DNA of 64,000 bases from Paraliobacillus quinghaiensis (GTDB lineage Bacteria; Bacillota; Bacilli; Bacillales; Amphibacillaceae): contig NZ_QJSH01000010.1 in NCBI RefSeq assembly GCF_003426025.1, positions 55,781-119,780 on the forward strand, read 5' to 3'. Both the position numbers and the translations under genes were made by a program. The notes below the pieces were generated by a model. The model was not told the DNA's origin and ran no database searches. It saw only the letters and a program-made list of their open reading frames with translations. This document shows, one piece after another, positions 37,182 through 47,319 of the stretch. Position 1 is the first letter of the stretch, and every line of letters starts with the position of its first letter.

Positions 37182-38354
37182 ATGAGTGCTAAACCAATCA
37201 GAGACAGTTATTTACCATATGGAAGACAATGGATTGATGAAGAAGATATTCAATCAGTGTTGAATGTATTAAAAGGTGACTATTTAACAACTGGGCCAGC
37301 GGTAGGTGAGTTTGAGAAAGCTATTGCTTCTTACGTTGGAGCTAAGTATGCTGTTGCATTCTCGAATGGAACAGCAGCACTTCATGGTGCTTGCTTTGCA
37401 GCGGGTATTGGTGAAGGAGATGAAGTTATTACAACACCGATGACGTTTGCTGCTAGTTCTAATTGTGTTCTTTATCAAGGTGGAAATCCAGTTTTTGCCG
37501 ACATAGATCCCAAAACTTATAATATTGACCCTAGAAAAGTTGAGGAGTTAATTAACGAGAACACTAAAGCGATTATTCCTGTACATTTCACAGGACAACC
37601 AGCTGATATAGATGAAGTTCATCAACTTGCTAAAAATCATAATCTGGTGGTAATTGAGGATGCTGCACATGCTCTTGGTGCAACATATAAAGGTAAAAAA
37701 ATAGGCTCATTAAGTGATATGACAATGTTTAGTTTTCATCCTGTGAAGCATATTACTTCGGGTGAAGGCGGAGTTATTACAACTAATAATGAAAAATATT
37801 ATCAAAAGCTATTGCAATTTAGATCCCATGGCATAACACGAGAACCCGATAAGTTGATTGAAAATCATGGTCCTTGGTATTACGAAATGCAGTTCTTAGG
37901 CTTTAATTGCCGAATGACAGATATTCAAGCTGCTCTTGGTACTAGTCAATTGAAGAAGATTGATAATTTTGTTGACTTAAGAAAGAAGTATGTATCGACT
38001 TATAATGAGGCTTTTAAAGAGATAGACGAAATTCAAACTCCATATCAAGATAAGAATGGCATATCAAGCTGGCACTTATACATTATACGTTTAGATTTAG
38101 CTAAGTTGTCGGTGAGTAGAAAAGAAATATTTGAAGCTTTAGTTAATGAAAATATAGGTGTTAACGTGCATTATATTCCTGTCCACCTTCTGCCATACTA
38201 TTCACAATTAGGTTATCAACGAGGTATTTGCCCTGGTGCAGAGAAACTGTATGAGGAAATCATAACATTACCACTTTTCCCTGCAATGACAGAAGAAGAT
38301 GTAACGGATGTAATAGCAGCTGTAAATAAAGTAATAAATACTTATCGAAAGTAG
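37182..38354 (+). CDS. pseC: UDP-4-amino-4,6-dideoxy-AltNAc transaminase
   Basis: ATG 37182 lies 7 nt after AAGGAA; the TTG at 37146 is less likely. The 390-residue DegT/DnrJ/EryC1 aminotransferase carries the PLP lysine Lys189 in FSFHPVKHITSGEGG. It also has PYGRQWIDEEDI, SNGTAALHGA and VIEDAAHALGA. It aminates the PseB product at C4 using glutamate. The closely related LegC and PglE cannot be fully excluded from motifs alone, but the neighbours settle the pathway. Confidence 0.93.
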   Translation: MSAKPIRDSYLPYGRQWIDEEDIQSVLNVLKGDYLTTGPAVGEFEKAIASYVGAKYAVAFSNGTAALHGACFAAGIGEGDEVITTPMTFAASSNCVLYQGGNPVFADIDPKTYNIDPRKVEELINENTKAIIPVHFTGQPADIDEVHQLAKNHNLVVIEDAAHALGATYKGKKIGSLSDMTMFSFHPVKHITSGEGGVITTNNEKYYQKLLQFRSHGITREPDKLIENHGPWYYEMQFLGFNCRMTDIQAALGTSQLKKIDNFVDLRKKYVSTYNEAFKEIDEIQTPYQDKNGISSWHLYIIRLDLAKLSVSRKEIFEALVNENIGVNVHYIPVHLLPYYSQLGYQRGICPGAEKLYEEIITLPLFPAMTEEDVTDVIAAVNKVINTYRK

Positions 38355-38363
38355 GGTAATTAC

Positions 38364-39098
38364 ATGAAAATTGCAGCTATTATACAAGCAAGAATGGGTT
38401 CAACTAGACTTTCAGGAAAAGTAATGAAAGATATAAAGGGAAGAACTGTATTATCGCATGTTATAGAAAGAGTTAAACAATCTAATTTAATAGATGAAAT
38501 TATTATTGCTACAACAGTACAAGAGAGAGATAATGTCATTGAAAACGAAGCAATTAAATGTGGTGCTAAGGTTTATATGGGGAGCGAAGAAGACGTTCTA
38601 AGCCGTTACTATTTAGCAGCAAAAGAAAACAATATAGATATTATTGTAAGGATTACTTCTGATTGTCCTTTAATTGATGCAAATATATTAGATAAAATTC
38701 TTAATTTCTATTTAGAAGAAAAATATGACATCGTAACAAATGCTGGATCAGATTTAAATCAAAGAACATTTCCTAGAGGATTGGACACAGAAGTATTTTC
38801 TTTTCAAATATTAGAAGAGGCATTTAAAAATGGGAGAGAAAAACATCATAGAGAACATGTCACTCCTTATATTTACGAAAAAAGTACTAAAATACATTAC
38901 TTCAAAAATGATGTTAATTATTCTAATCATCGGTGGACATTAGATACAGAAGAGGACTTCGAATTAATAAGTGAAATATATAGTAGACTTTATAAAGGAA
39001 CACATGATTTTTATCTTCAAGATATTATAGATATATTTAACCAAGAACCGACACTTTTTACCATCAATGCACATATTGAGCAAAAGAAAATCAATTAA
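38364..39098 (+). CDS. pseF: SpsF-type cytidylyltransferase, probable CMP-pseudaminic acid synthetase
   Basis: The 244-residue protein begins IQARMGSTRLSGKVM, the nucleotide-binding signature of SpsF/KdsB-like cytidylyltransferases, followed by VRITSDCPLID, GLDTEVF and HHREHVTPYIYE. In Bacillus and clostridial pseudaminic acid clusters this SpsF-like form stands where other bacteria have NeuA-like PseF. It would activate the finished nonulosonic acid with CTP. Function rests partly on context. Confidence 0.82.
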   Translation: MKIAAIIQARMGSTRLSGKVMKDIKGRTVLSHVIERVKQSNLIDEIIIATTVQERDNVIENEAIKCGAKVYMGSEEDVLSRYYLAAKENNIDIIVRITSDCPLIDANILDKILNFYLEEKYDIVTNAGSDLNQRTFPRGLDTEVFSFQILEEAFKNGREKHHREHVTPYIYEKSTKIHYFKNDVNYSNHRWTLDTEEDFELISEIYSRLYKGTHDFYLQDIIDIFNQEPTLFTINAHIEQKKIN

Positions 39099-39115
39099 AC
39101 ATAAGGATGAAAAGT

Positions 39116-40567
39116 ATGAGGGCTTTAATTTTTACAGAAGGCGGTAGTCAAATAGGCTTAGGGCATATCTCAAGATGTAGCTCCTTATATGATGAATTGT
39201 TAGACAGAGAAATTGAAGTTGAATTCATTATTAATAGCGACACTAGTCAAATTGAAATAATAAAAAATAAGCAATACAAGGTAATTAATTGGCTATCAAA
39301 AGAATTCTTAACAAACTATATTAAGCAAAGCGACTATTGCATTGTTGACTCTTATTTGGCTAGTCAAGACTTATATCTAGTTATTTCAAATCAATCCAAA
39401 AAGTCCCTATTTATTGATGATAATGGAAGGATTGAATATCCAGAAGGTATTGTAGTTAACCCTTCTCTGAGCACTGAAGCAGTTAAGTATCCTATAAATG
39501 ATACTAACTGCTATTTACTTGGAACAAAATATATCATTTTAAGAAGCCCCTTCATTCAAGTTAATAGAGAGAATATAAACCCGCAAGTAAAAGAAGTACT
39601 AATAACACTAGGTGGCTCTGACATACACAATTTAACTCCAAGTATTCTAAATCGACTGGGTAATAAAAACTCAGAAATTACTTTCAATGTAGTAATAGGA
39701 AGTGCATTTAATAATATTGAAGAAATAAAGAGTTTCTCCTCAAAGAACATAAACTTTTATGAGAATGTCTCAGCTAGGGAAATGAAATCTATTATGCTTA
39801 GATCTGATTTTGCCATAACGGCTGCAGGACAGACAATTTATGAATTGCTAGCTACTCAAACACCTTTTATTCCAATAAAGGTAATAGACAATCAGCACTA
39901 TAATCTTTTAGCTTTAAAAGAATGCAATTTGATTGAGACAGCACTCGAATACAATGATACTTTCTTTAGTGAAAAGTTAATTTTTGAATTTGAAAATTTG
40001 ATGAAATTCAGTACCCGTGCAGAATGGGTAAAAAAATATAAGGGAGTAATTGATGGGTTAGGCAGTAGGCGAATTATTGAAACTCTATTATCAGGAGAGA
40101 TTATGGAAAAGGAATACTTTTTAAGAAAAGTGAAAGATGAAGATATTTTTGATGTTTTTCAATTATCTAATGAGGATTATGTAAGAAAGCACTCAATTAA
40201 TACTACAAAAATTGATTGGCAGGATCATAAGGTATGGTTTCAAAACATTATTAAATCTGATAATCAAGTATTTTTTGTTGTAACTGATTATACAGATCGA
40301 TTTTTAGGACAATTGAGATATAAAATAGAGGATAAATCTGCGATCGTTAGTATTAGCTTTGGCAAAACAATTGTAGGAAAAGGGTTAAGTAAAGAATTAT
40401 TAAAAAAGAGCATTGAGTTAATTTACGAGGAAAGAAATGAATTAGAGAATATTATAGCATATGTCTCAAATGATAATATTGCCTCCAAAAAGTTGTTTGA
40501 AAAGGTAGGATTTATATTACATGAAAGTAATAACAGTTTATTTAGGTATGTTTACTCATTTAAATAG
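39116..40567 (+). CDS. pseG: fused PseG hydrolase and PseH acetyltransferase
   Basis: ATG 39116 is placed 9 nt after AAGG; ATG 39107 overlaps that site. The 483 residues hold two enzymes. Residues 1-330 are PseG: FTEGGSQIGLGHISRC, SLFIDDNGR-type loop, VLITLGGSD, ITAAGQTIYELL; it removes UDP from the sugar nucleotide. Residues about 335-483 are a GNAT acetyltransferase (YFLRKVKDEDIFDVFQLSNE, GKGLSKELLKKSIEL, NIASKKLFEKVGF) as in PseH, acetylating the 4-amino group. The fusion puts consecutive steps (PseH acts before PseG) in one protein. Confidence 0.92.
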   Translation: MRALIFTEGGSQIGLGHISRCSSLYDELLDREIEVEFIINSDTSQIEIIKNKQYKVINWLSKEFLTNYIKQSDYCIVDSYLASQDLYLVISNQSKKSLFIDDNGRIEYPEGIVVNPSLSTEAVKYPINDTNCYLLGTKYIILRSPFIQVNRENINPQVKEVLITLGGSDIHNLTPSILNRLGNKNSEITFNVVIGSAFNNIEEIKSFSSKNINFYENVSAREMKSIMLRSDFAITAAGQTIYELLATQTPFIPIKVIDNQHYNLLALKECNLIETALEYNDTFFSEKLIFEFENLMKFSTRAEWVKKYKGVIDGLGSRRIIETLLSGEIMEKEYFLRKVKDEDIFDVFQLSNEDYVRKHSINTTKIDWQDHKVWFQNIIKSDNQVFFVVTDYTDRFLGQLRYKIEDKSAIVSISFGKTIVGKGLSKELLKKSIELIYEERNELENIIAYVSNDNIASKKLFEKVGFILHESNNSLFRYVYSFK

Positions 40568-40583
40568 AGGTGGAATATAATAA

Positions 40584-41618
40584 ATGCATATCGATAATTT
40601 TGATATAACCAAAAAAGTATTCGTAATTGCAGAGATGTCAGCTAACCATGGGCATGATATTAATATTGCTAAAGAAACTATAAAAGCCGCAAAAGAAGCT
40701 GGAGCCGATGCTATAAAATTGCAGACGTATACAGCTGATACTATAACGATTGATTGTAATAATGAATACTTCCAAGTAAAACAAGGTACAATCTGGGATG
40801 GAAGAACCTTATATGATCTATATAGAGAAGCTTATACTCCATGGGAATGGCATGAAGAGTTAATGGATTATGCCAAAGAACTCGGTTTGATTTGCTTTTC
40901 AAGTCCGTTTGATAAAGCGGCAGTTGATTTATTAGAAAGTCTAAATGTCCCTGCCTATAAGATAGCATCATTCGAAATAACAGATATTCCATTAATAGAA
41001 TATGTAGCTTCAAAGAGGAAGCCAGTAATTATTTCAACTGGCATTGCAACTATAGGCGAAATTGACGAAGCTGTACAAGCATGCAGAAGGGTTGGTAACG
41101 AACAAATTATTTTACTAAAATGTACTTCTGCATATCCAGCAAAGATTGAAGATGCAAATTTATTAACGATGAAAAATTTGAAAGAAACATTTAATGTTGA
41201 AGTGGGATTATCAGATCATACTTTAGGAGTGACAGTACCTATTGTTTCCGTTGCATTAGGAGCAAAAGTTATTGAGAAACATTTTATTTTAGATAAAAAT
41301 ATAGGTGGACCAGATGCTAGCTTTTCATTGGACAAGCAAGAATTTAAAATGCTTGTTGATACAATAAGAGATGCAGAAAAATCAATTGGTTGCGTTGATT
41401 ATGAAATTACTGATAAAAAACTAAAAAGTAGGGAATTCTCACGTTCTTTGTTTGTTGTAAAAGATGTTAAAAAAGGTGACATTATTACTACGGAAAATGT
41501 TAAATCAATTAGGCCAGGTTTTGGTTTAAAACCTAAACACCTTAAATCAGTACTTGGTAAAAAAGTGGGACAAGATATAGCAAAAGGTACTCCTTTAAGT
41601 TGGAGTTTTATAGAGTAA
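40584..41618 (+). CDS. pseI: pseudaminic acid synthase
   Basis: A 344-residue NeuB-family synthase: FVIAEMSANHGHDINIAKE, IKLQTYTADT, CFSSPFDKAAVD, ISTGIATIGEID, KCTSAYPA, GLSDHTLG and EKHFILDK form the barrel, then a C-terminal SAF antifreeze-like domain (SRSLFVVKDVKKGDIITTENV, about 285-344). It condenses 2,4-diacetamido-2,4,6-trideoxy-altrose with phosphoenolpyruvate. The early EMSANHG and TADTITIDC segments are typical of PseI rather than LegI/NeuB. Confidence 0.94.
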   Translation: MHIDNFDITKKVFVIAEMSANHGHDINIAKETIKAAKEAGADAIKLQTYTADTITIDCNNEYFQVKQGTIWDGRTLYDLYREAYTPWEWHEELMDYAKELGLICFSSPFDKAAVDLLESLNVPAYKIASFEITDIPLIEYVASKRKPVIISTGIATIGEIDEAVQACRRVGNEQIILLKCTSAYPAKIEDANLLTMKNLKETFNVEVGLSDHTLGVTVPIVSVALGAKVIEKHFILDKNIGGPDASFSLDKQEFKMLVDTIRDAEKSIGCVDYEITDKKLKSREFSRSLFVVKDVKKGDIITTENVKSIRPGFGLKPKHLKSVLGKKVGQDIAKGTPLSWSFIE

Positions 41619-41728
41619 TTTCTAACATATATACCTTTATGAAATGGTATTAGACAGGCTTGTAAAAGGTAGTAAGAAGTAGATTTGGATTTGAAAGAAA
41701 AGTAGGGTGCTAGAAAAGGGCTGAGAAA

Positions 41729-42235
41729 ATGAAGGGTAGAATTAAAAGAATATTACAAAATATTAGAAGGTACTATTATACAAAAAAGGCTAAAAAAACA
41801 GTTTCTTCATATAAGGAACCTATAACAGTAAGTTCCAAATCTTATTTAACAAAAAACACAATTTTAGGGAAGAACACAAACTTTAATGGATTGATTATAA
41901 GTGGAAGAGGAACAGTGGAAATTGGTGACAATTTCCACTCTGGTCAAGAGTGTAGAATGATTACTGAAATCCATAATTATGAAGGAACCTCTATTCCATA
42001 TGATTATACTTATTTATTAAAAAATATAAAAATTGAAGATAATGTCTGGGTAGGAACAAGGGTACTTATTCTAGGTGGGGTAACCATTGGAGAAGGTGCA
42101 ATAATACAAGCTGGGTCAGTTGTAGTGAAGGATATACCGAAATATGCTATTGCAGGAGGAAGTCCAGCAAAAGTTTTTAAATATAGAGATATTGAGCATT
42201 ATAAACGTTTGAAAGAGCAAGAGAAGTTTGTATAA
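41729..42235 (+). CDS. hexapeptide-repeat O-acetyltransferase
   Basis: The 168-residue protein is a left-handed beta-helix (LbH) transferase: repeated V/I-x-x-G-x units in [16 protein letters not shown] and [33 protein letters not shown], ending in the family [14 protein letters not shown]. It probably O-acetylates a sugar of the repeat unit with acetyl-CoA. The basic N-terminal 30 residues lack the repeat. No better specificity can be given. Confidence 0.85.
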   Translation: MKGRIKRILQNIRRYYYTKKAKKTVSSYKEPITVSSKSYLTKNTILGKNTNFNGLIISGRGTVEIGDNFHSGQECRMITEIHNYEGTSIPYDYTYLLKNIKIEDNVWVGTRVLILGGVTIGEGAIIQAGSVVVKDIPKYAIAGGSPAKVFKYRDIEHYKRLKEQEKFV

Positions 42236-42327
42236 AGTAATTTATTAGGTAACAAAGGAATTATAAAGAATTATGTAATGGTTGAAAAGTTAGTGACGTT
42301 AAACTTTATTGCAAAGCAGGTAAAACT

Positions 42328-43596
42328 ATGTTTAAAGTATTTTTAAAATCATCTTTGTTAAAAGCTTCGGGAATATATACAATTACGAATATTATCAATA
42401 AAGCTATCCCCTTTTTACTATTGCCAATATTAACAGTTTATTTAACGCCTAGTGATTATGGCGTTGTATCGATGTTTACAGTTTTAATTGGTTTTTTTAT
42501 GCCTATAGCTGGACTTAATATATCAGGTGCTATAAGTCGTAAGTTTTTTGATGACAACAAAGATTTTGGTTTATATATATCATCTGCTCTTTATTTATTA
42601 TTTATCAGTATTACTATTTTCTCTATTATAATTTTCTTGTTTTCTGATATTATACAGGGAATAACATTATTCCCTAAAAGCTATATGCACCTAATTATAT
42701 TGTGTATTTTAGGAAATATTATTTTTCAAATTACTTTATCATTGTGGCAGGTTCGAGAAAAAGCAGTACTTTATGGGATTTTCCAAATAGTATTAACTAC
42801 TTTGAATATAATTATATCATTAATTCTTGTTATACGATTTGACTATGGCTGGTTAGGTAGAATAAACGGCCAAGTAATAGCTTTTGGTATATGTAGTTTA
42901 ATAGGTTTATTTATAATCATTAAAAATGAAAAGATACCATTAAAAAAAAATCATTTATATATTAAAGACATCTTACATTTCGGTATTCCCTTAATACCAC
43001 ATGCAGTTGGAGCCTTTTTTATAACTATGTCTGATCGTATATTTATAACTAATATGGTTGGGATACATGAAACAGGGATTTACACTGTTGGATATCAAAT
43101 TGGAATGATTATCCAAGTTCTACAAGATTCGTTTAATAGAGCTTGGATCCCATATTTATACAAGAATTTAAAACAGAATAGATTAAACCTAAAAGTAAAG
43201 ATTGTAAAAATCACGTATATTTATTTTATTGTAATTTTAGTAATAACTCTATTATTAAGCTTATTTTCACCATTGATTACTGAATGGTTTTTATCTGACA
43301 CTTTTGCAGGTGCGAGTGAGTTTGTTATATGGGTTGCTTTAGGATATGCTTTTAATGGAATGTATAAGATGGTAGGTGGGGTGATCTTTTATGAAAAGAA
43401 AACTAAATTACTATCTCTAGTTACATTTATTACTGCAATGTTAAATCTTGTTCTAAATTATGTATTAATTAAGTTAAATGGAGCAGTAGGTGCAGCACAA
43501 GCTACTACACTGTCATTTTTTGTGTCATTTATTTTAACGTGGATATTAGCATCAAAAGTTCATTTTATGCCATGGAATTTATTTAAATACCGTTAA
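42328..43596 (+). CDS. polysaccharide repeat-unit flippase (Wzx)
   Basis: A 422-residue protein of the polysaccharide transporter (MOP/Wzx) family with about 12 membrane helices. The start KASGIYTITNIINKAIPFLLLPILTVYLTPSDYGVVSMF is the usual Wzx entry, with ISFFDNNKDFG-like loop and a helix pair around IPHAVGAFFITMSDRIFITNM. It would flip the undecaprenyl-linked repeat unit for polymerisation by Wzy. Confidence 0.92.
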   Translation: MFKVFLKSSLLKASGIYTITNIINKAIPFLLLPILTVYLTPSDYGVVSMFTVLIGFFMPIAGLNISGAISRKFFDDNKDFGLYISSALYLLFISITIFSIIIFLFSDIIQGITLFPKSYMHLIILCILGNIIFQITLSLWQVREKAVLYGIFQIVLTTLNIIISLILVIRFDYGWLGRINGQVIAFGICSLIGLFIIIKNEKIPLKKNHLYIKDILHFGIPLIPHAVGAFFITMSDRIFITNMVGIHETGIYTVGYQIGMIIQVLQDSFNRAWIPYLYKNLKQNRLNLKVKIVKITYIYFIVILVITLLLSLFSPLITEWFLSDTFAGASEFVIWVALGYAFNGMYKMVGGVIFYEKKTKLLSLVTFITAMLNLVLNYVLIKLNGAVGAAQATTLSFFVSFILTWILASKVHFMPWNLFKYR

Positions 43597-43863
43597 TAGT
43601 TAATTTAACTATGTTTATCAAATAACTGATTGATGGTTGTTATTTTATAGTTTTTAAATTCACTATAAGCATTAGAATTTTTTTTATTAAACATTCCACT
43701 TTGATTCTCCCCTTATCAAAGAGGTCGCTTGGTTCTAAAAAATTAAATTTAAGAACAAATTTTCTGTTCTTCAAATACCTATCTTATGTAATAGCTGAAA
43801 TAATTTTTATAGTAGTTGTTATGGACAATGTTTGTTATAAAGGGTAAAGGAGCATTATTAATA

Positions 43864-44889
43864 ATGATTAACAGTAATGAAGATAAAATTAGTGTCGTTG
43901 TTCCTGTTTTTAATAGACAGAAATATATTAAAAGATGTTTGGATTCATTAACAAATCAAACTTTTAGAAATTTAGAGATTATAATTGTGGATGATGGCTC
44001 TACCGATAATAGTGTAGAAATGATAAGAGATTATATAGAAAGTTCTATAGATAAAAATATTTATCTTATAACTTTAAAGGAAAATAAAGGAGTTAGCTAT
44101 GCCAAAAATGTAGGGATTGAATCGGCAAAAGGCAATCTTATAGGTTTTGTTGATAGTGATGATTTTATAGAATTGAACATGTATGAAAAATTATATGAAA
44201 AATATAAGGAAACCAATGCAGATATTGTTGATTGTGATTATGCTATTCAAAGTGAAACTAATAACATAAAAAGAATATCCATTCCAAACTATATCTTTCA
44301 ATTAAGCGAAAAAGAGCAAAAAAAACACTTAATTAGGAATCACGGAAGAATAGTAACTAAATTATTTAAAAAGAATTTATTTGTTCATAATAAAATTAGA
44401 TTCCCTGAGGGGTTAATCTATGAAGACAATGAAGCTATTATTAGTTTAATATTATGTGCTCAAAAGTTTGAAAAAATCGATGAACATTTATACTATTATT
44501 GGCAAAGTGAAAAATCAATAACTAGAACTCCAAATAATCCAGCATTTTTTGATAGACTAATTACCTCCGAGAATATAATAAATAATGCTGTGAAACAAGG
44601 TTACTATTACGAATTTCAAGAAGAAATAAATATCCGTTTTATTGAACTATATTACATTAATACTATTATTTCTTGTGTTACAAAATTTGATAAAGTACCG
44701 TACCAAAAACTAGGAGAAATAAAGAAAGGCGTATACAAACATATTTCAAGTATTGAAGAAAATATATACTATAAAAATATACCTCTGAAACAAAGAATTT
44801 ATCATAAAATTTTTCAGTTTAACATAAGAATTTTTATTTTTATTATTAAAAATGAATTTATTATGAAAAGATATCTTAAGCGATGTTGA
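43864..44889 (+). CDS. family 2 glycosyltransferase
   Basis: The start ATG 43864 follows AAAGGAG at a rather long 11-12 nt; frames further upstream lack support. The 341-residue GT-A protein has ISVVVPVFNRQKYIKRCLDSL, IIIVDDGSTDNS, ENKGVSYAKNVGI and GFVDSDDFIE, with FPEGLIYEDNEA further on, which is typical of capsule GT2 enzymes. A basic hydrophobic C-terminus may bind the membrane. It stands alone between 200-bp gaps, so it may have joined the locus later. Confidence 0.88.
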   Translation: MINSNEDKISVVVPVFNRQKYIKRCLDSLTNQTFRNLEIIIVDDGSTDNSVEMIRDYIESSIDKNIYLITLKENKGVSYAKNVGIESAKGNLIGFVDSDDFIELNMYEKLYEKYKETNADIVDCDYAIQSETNNIKRISIPNYIFQLSEKEQKKHLIRNHGRIVTKLFKKNLFVHNKIRFPEGLIYEDNEAIISLILCAQKFEKIDEHLYYYWQSEKSITRTPNNPAFFDRLITSENIINNAVKQGYYYEFQEEINIRFIELYYINTIISCVTKFDKVPYQKLGEIKKGVYKHISSIEENIYYKNIPLKQRIYHKIFQFNIRIFIFIIKNEFIMKRYLKRC

Positions 44890-45002
44890 TATCTAAGTAA
44901 CTTAAGGATTTTAAGTAGTTTGGTTACGACACCAATACTTTTTGCAACAAATTTTATTCTTGGATATAGTGTAGTGAATTCGATAGAAGGGGTGTTTCTA
45001 TT

Positions 45003-45881
45003 ATGAAAGGTATAATTTTAGCGGGGGGAAGCGGAACACGTTTGTATCCTTTAACTTTGGTAACAAGTAAACAGTTGTTGCCTATTTATGACAAACCAAT
45101 GATTTATTACCCTTTGTCTACTTTAATGCTTGCAGGAATAAAAGATATATTGATTATTTCAACACCTGATGATACCCCTCGATTTAAGGCTTTGTTGGGG
45201 GACGGCTCACAGTTTGGAATTAACCTTGAATATAAAATACAACCAAGCCCTGACGGATTAGCTCAGGCTTTTTTAATTGGTGAAGAATTTATAGGTGAAG
45301 ATTCTGTTGCAATGATTTTAGGAGATAATATTTACTATGGTAGCGGTATGAGGAAAATTCTTCAACGTGCAGCGAATAAGGAAAGTGGAGCCACTGTATT
45401 TGGTTATCATGTGCAAGACCCAGAACGATTCGGAGTCGTAGAATTTGATGGTGAAGGAAAAGTCATTAGTTTAGAAGAAAAGCCTAAAATGCCAAAATCA
45501 AATTATGCTGTTACTGGTCTATATTTTTATGATAACCGTGTAGTAGAGATCGCCAAAAGAGTTAAACCCTCTGAACGTGGTGAATTAGAAATTACTTCAG
45601 TTAATGAAGCTTATTTAGATACTGGAGAACTTGAAGTTGAACTTTTAGGTCGTGGTTATACATGGCTGGATACTGGTACTCATCAAAGTTTAGTTGCAGC
45701 AACTAATTTTGTTAAAACTGTAGAAGAGCACCAAGGAGTTAAGATTGCTGCACCTGAGGAAATTGCCTATATTAATGGCTGGATTGGAAAAGAAAAGTTA
45801 ATTGTATCTGGTGAATTGTTTTCTAAAACGGGATACGGTCAATATCTATTAAAAGTTGCAAATGGAGAAATAAAATATTAA
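45003..45881 (+). CDS. rmlA: glucose-1-phosphate thymidylyltransferase
   Basis: The 292-residue enzyme opens with [18 protein letters not shown] and has [41 protein letters not shown] and [10 protein letters not shown]. It forms dTDP-glucose. It leads the rmlA-C-D-B operon, whose genes are 6-16 bp apart or adjoining. Confidence 0.96.
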   Translation: MKGIILAGGSGTRLYPLTLVTSKQLLPIYDKPMIYYPLSTLMLAGIKDILIISTPDDTPRFKALLGDGSQFGINLEYKIQPSPDGLAQAFLIGEEFIGEDSVAMILGDNIYYGSGMRKILQRAANKESGATVFGYHVQDPERFGVVEFDGEGKVISLEEKPKMPKSNYAVTGLYFYDNRVVEIAKRVKPSERGELEITSVNEAYLDTGELEVELLGRGYTWLDTGTHQSLVAATNFVKTVEEHQGVKIAAPEEIAYINGWIGKEKLIVSGELFSKTGYGQYLLKVANGEIKY

Positions 45882-45897
45882 TCGTAAGAGGTGAATT

Positions 45898-46458
45898 ATG
45901 AAGGTTATTGAAACGAGTTTAGAAGGTGTATTAATTATAGAACCGAAGGTATTTGGTGATCATCGAGGTTGGTTTATGGAAACATACAGTGATGTAAAGT
46001 TCTCAGAGTCTGGAATAGAATTAAATTTTGTACAGGATAATCATTCATTTTCTGCAGCTAAAGGTACATTAAGAGGACTACATTATCAATTAAACCCTAA
46101 AGCGCAGACAAAGCTAGTACGTTGCACACAAGGGGCTATTTTTGATGTTGCTGTTGATATCAGAAAAAATAGCCCTTCTTTCGGTGAATGGTTTGGAATT
46201 GAATTATCAGTTGAAAACAAAAAACAATTATTAGTTCCAAAAGGATTTGCGCATGCTTTTATAACTTTAACAGATAATGTTGAGGTACAGTATAAAGTCG
46301 ATGAGATTTACTCCTCAGAAAATGACCGAAGTATTCTTTGGAATGATCCTGAAATTAGTATTAAGTGGCCAAAGGACATAATCCCTATTCTTTCTGAGAA
46401 AGATGAAAATGCGCCGCAATTAAAGGATGCTGAAAATAACTTTTATTATGGAGAGTAG
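45898..46458 (+). CDS. rmlC: dTDP-4-dehydrorhamnose 3,5-epimerase
   Basis: The 186-residue cupin has FGDHRGWFMETYSD, FVQDNHSFS, LRGLHYQ with the catalytic His, KLVRCTQGAIFDVAVDIRKNSP and VPKGFAHAF. It epimerises dTDP-4-keto-6-deoxyglucose at C3 and C5. Length is normal. Confidence 0.96.
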   Translation: MKVIETSLEGVLIIEPKVFGDHRGWFMETYSDVKFSESGIELNFVQDNHSFSAAKGTLRGLHYQLNPKAQTKLVRCTQGAIFDVAVDIRKNSPSFGEWFGIELSVENKKQLLVPKGFAHAFITLTDNVEVQYKVDEIYSSENDRSILWNDPEISIKWPKDIIPILSEKDENAPQLKDAENNFYYGE

Positions 46459-46464
46459 TATATT

Positions 46465-47319
46465 ATGAAGGTTTTAGTAACTGGTTACACTGGTCAACTT
46501 GGTTTTGATGTTGTACGTGAGGGTAAAAAGCGTGGAATTAGTATACTAGGAATTGGCAGAGAAGATTTAGACATTACTAATGAAGCCGAAGTATATCAAT
46601 ATGTACAAAATACAAAACCTGATGTAATCATTCATTGCGCTGCATATACAGCAGTTGACAATGCTGAAGATGATAAAGAAACATGCTGGAATATAAATGT
46701 ATTAGGTACAAAATTCATAGCTACAGCAGCTAAGAGAGCAAATGCAAAGTTAATGTATATCAGTACGGATTATGTTTTTGATGGTAAAGGGGAAGAGCCC
46801 TTTAAAGAAGCTGCTTCACCTGATCCAGTAGGCTATTATGGCTTAACAAAGTATGAGGGAGAAAAGATTGTAAGAGAATTCCTAGAAGATTATTTTATCG
46901 TTCGTATTTCATGGGTTTTCGGAATCAACGGACATAATTTTATAAAAACCATGCTTAGATTATCAGAAACTCGAAATGAATTAAATGTTGTCGGAGATCA
47001 ATATGGATCACCAACATATACATTTGATCTAGCACGGTTAATAATTGATATGATTCAAACGGACAAGTATGGTGTCTACCATGCATCAAACGAAGGCTTT
47101 TGTACATGGGCAGAGTTTGCTTCTGAAATCTTTAAACAAGCTAATAAAGATGTTACAGTAAAATCAATTTCAACAGAAGAATATCCAACACGTGCTGTTA
47201 GACCAAAAAACTCACGTATGTCAAAGCAAAAGCTAATTGACAATGGATTTAAGCCATTACCAAATTGGCGAGATGCTTTAAAACATTATTTAAATGAATT
47301 AGCACAAGAGGTGAGATAA
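46465..47319 (+). CDS. rmlD: dTDP-4-dehydrorhamnose reductase
   Basis: The 284-residue SDR has VTGYTGQLGFDV, HCAAYTAVDNAE, YISTDYVFDG, YGLTKYEGEK (the YxxxK pair) and RISWVFG. It makes dTDP-L-rhamnose with NAD(P)H. Its stop adjoins the rmlB start. Confidence 0.96.
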   Translation: MKVLVTGYTGQLGFDVVREGKKRGISILGIGREDLDITNEAEVYQYVQNTKPDVIIHCAAYTAVDNAEDDKETCWNINVLGTKFIATAAKRANAKLMYISTDYVFDGKGEEPFKEAASPDPVGYYGLTKYEGEKIVREFLEDYFIVRISWVFGINGHNFIKTMLRLSETRNELNVVGDQYGSPTYTFDLARLIIDMIQTDKYGVYHASNEGFCTWAEFASEIFKQANKDVTVKSISTEEYPTRAVRPKNSRMSKQKLIDNGFKPLPNWRDALKHYLNELAQEVR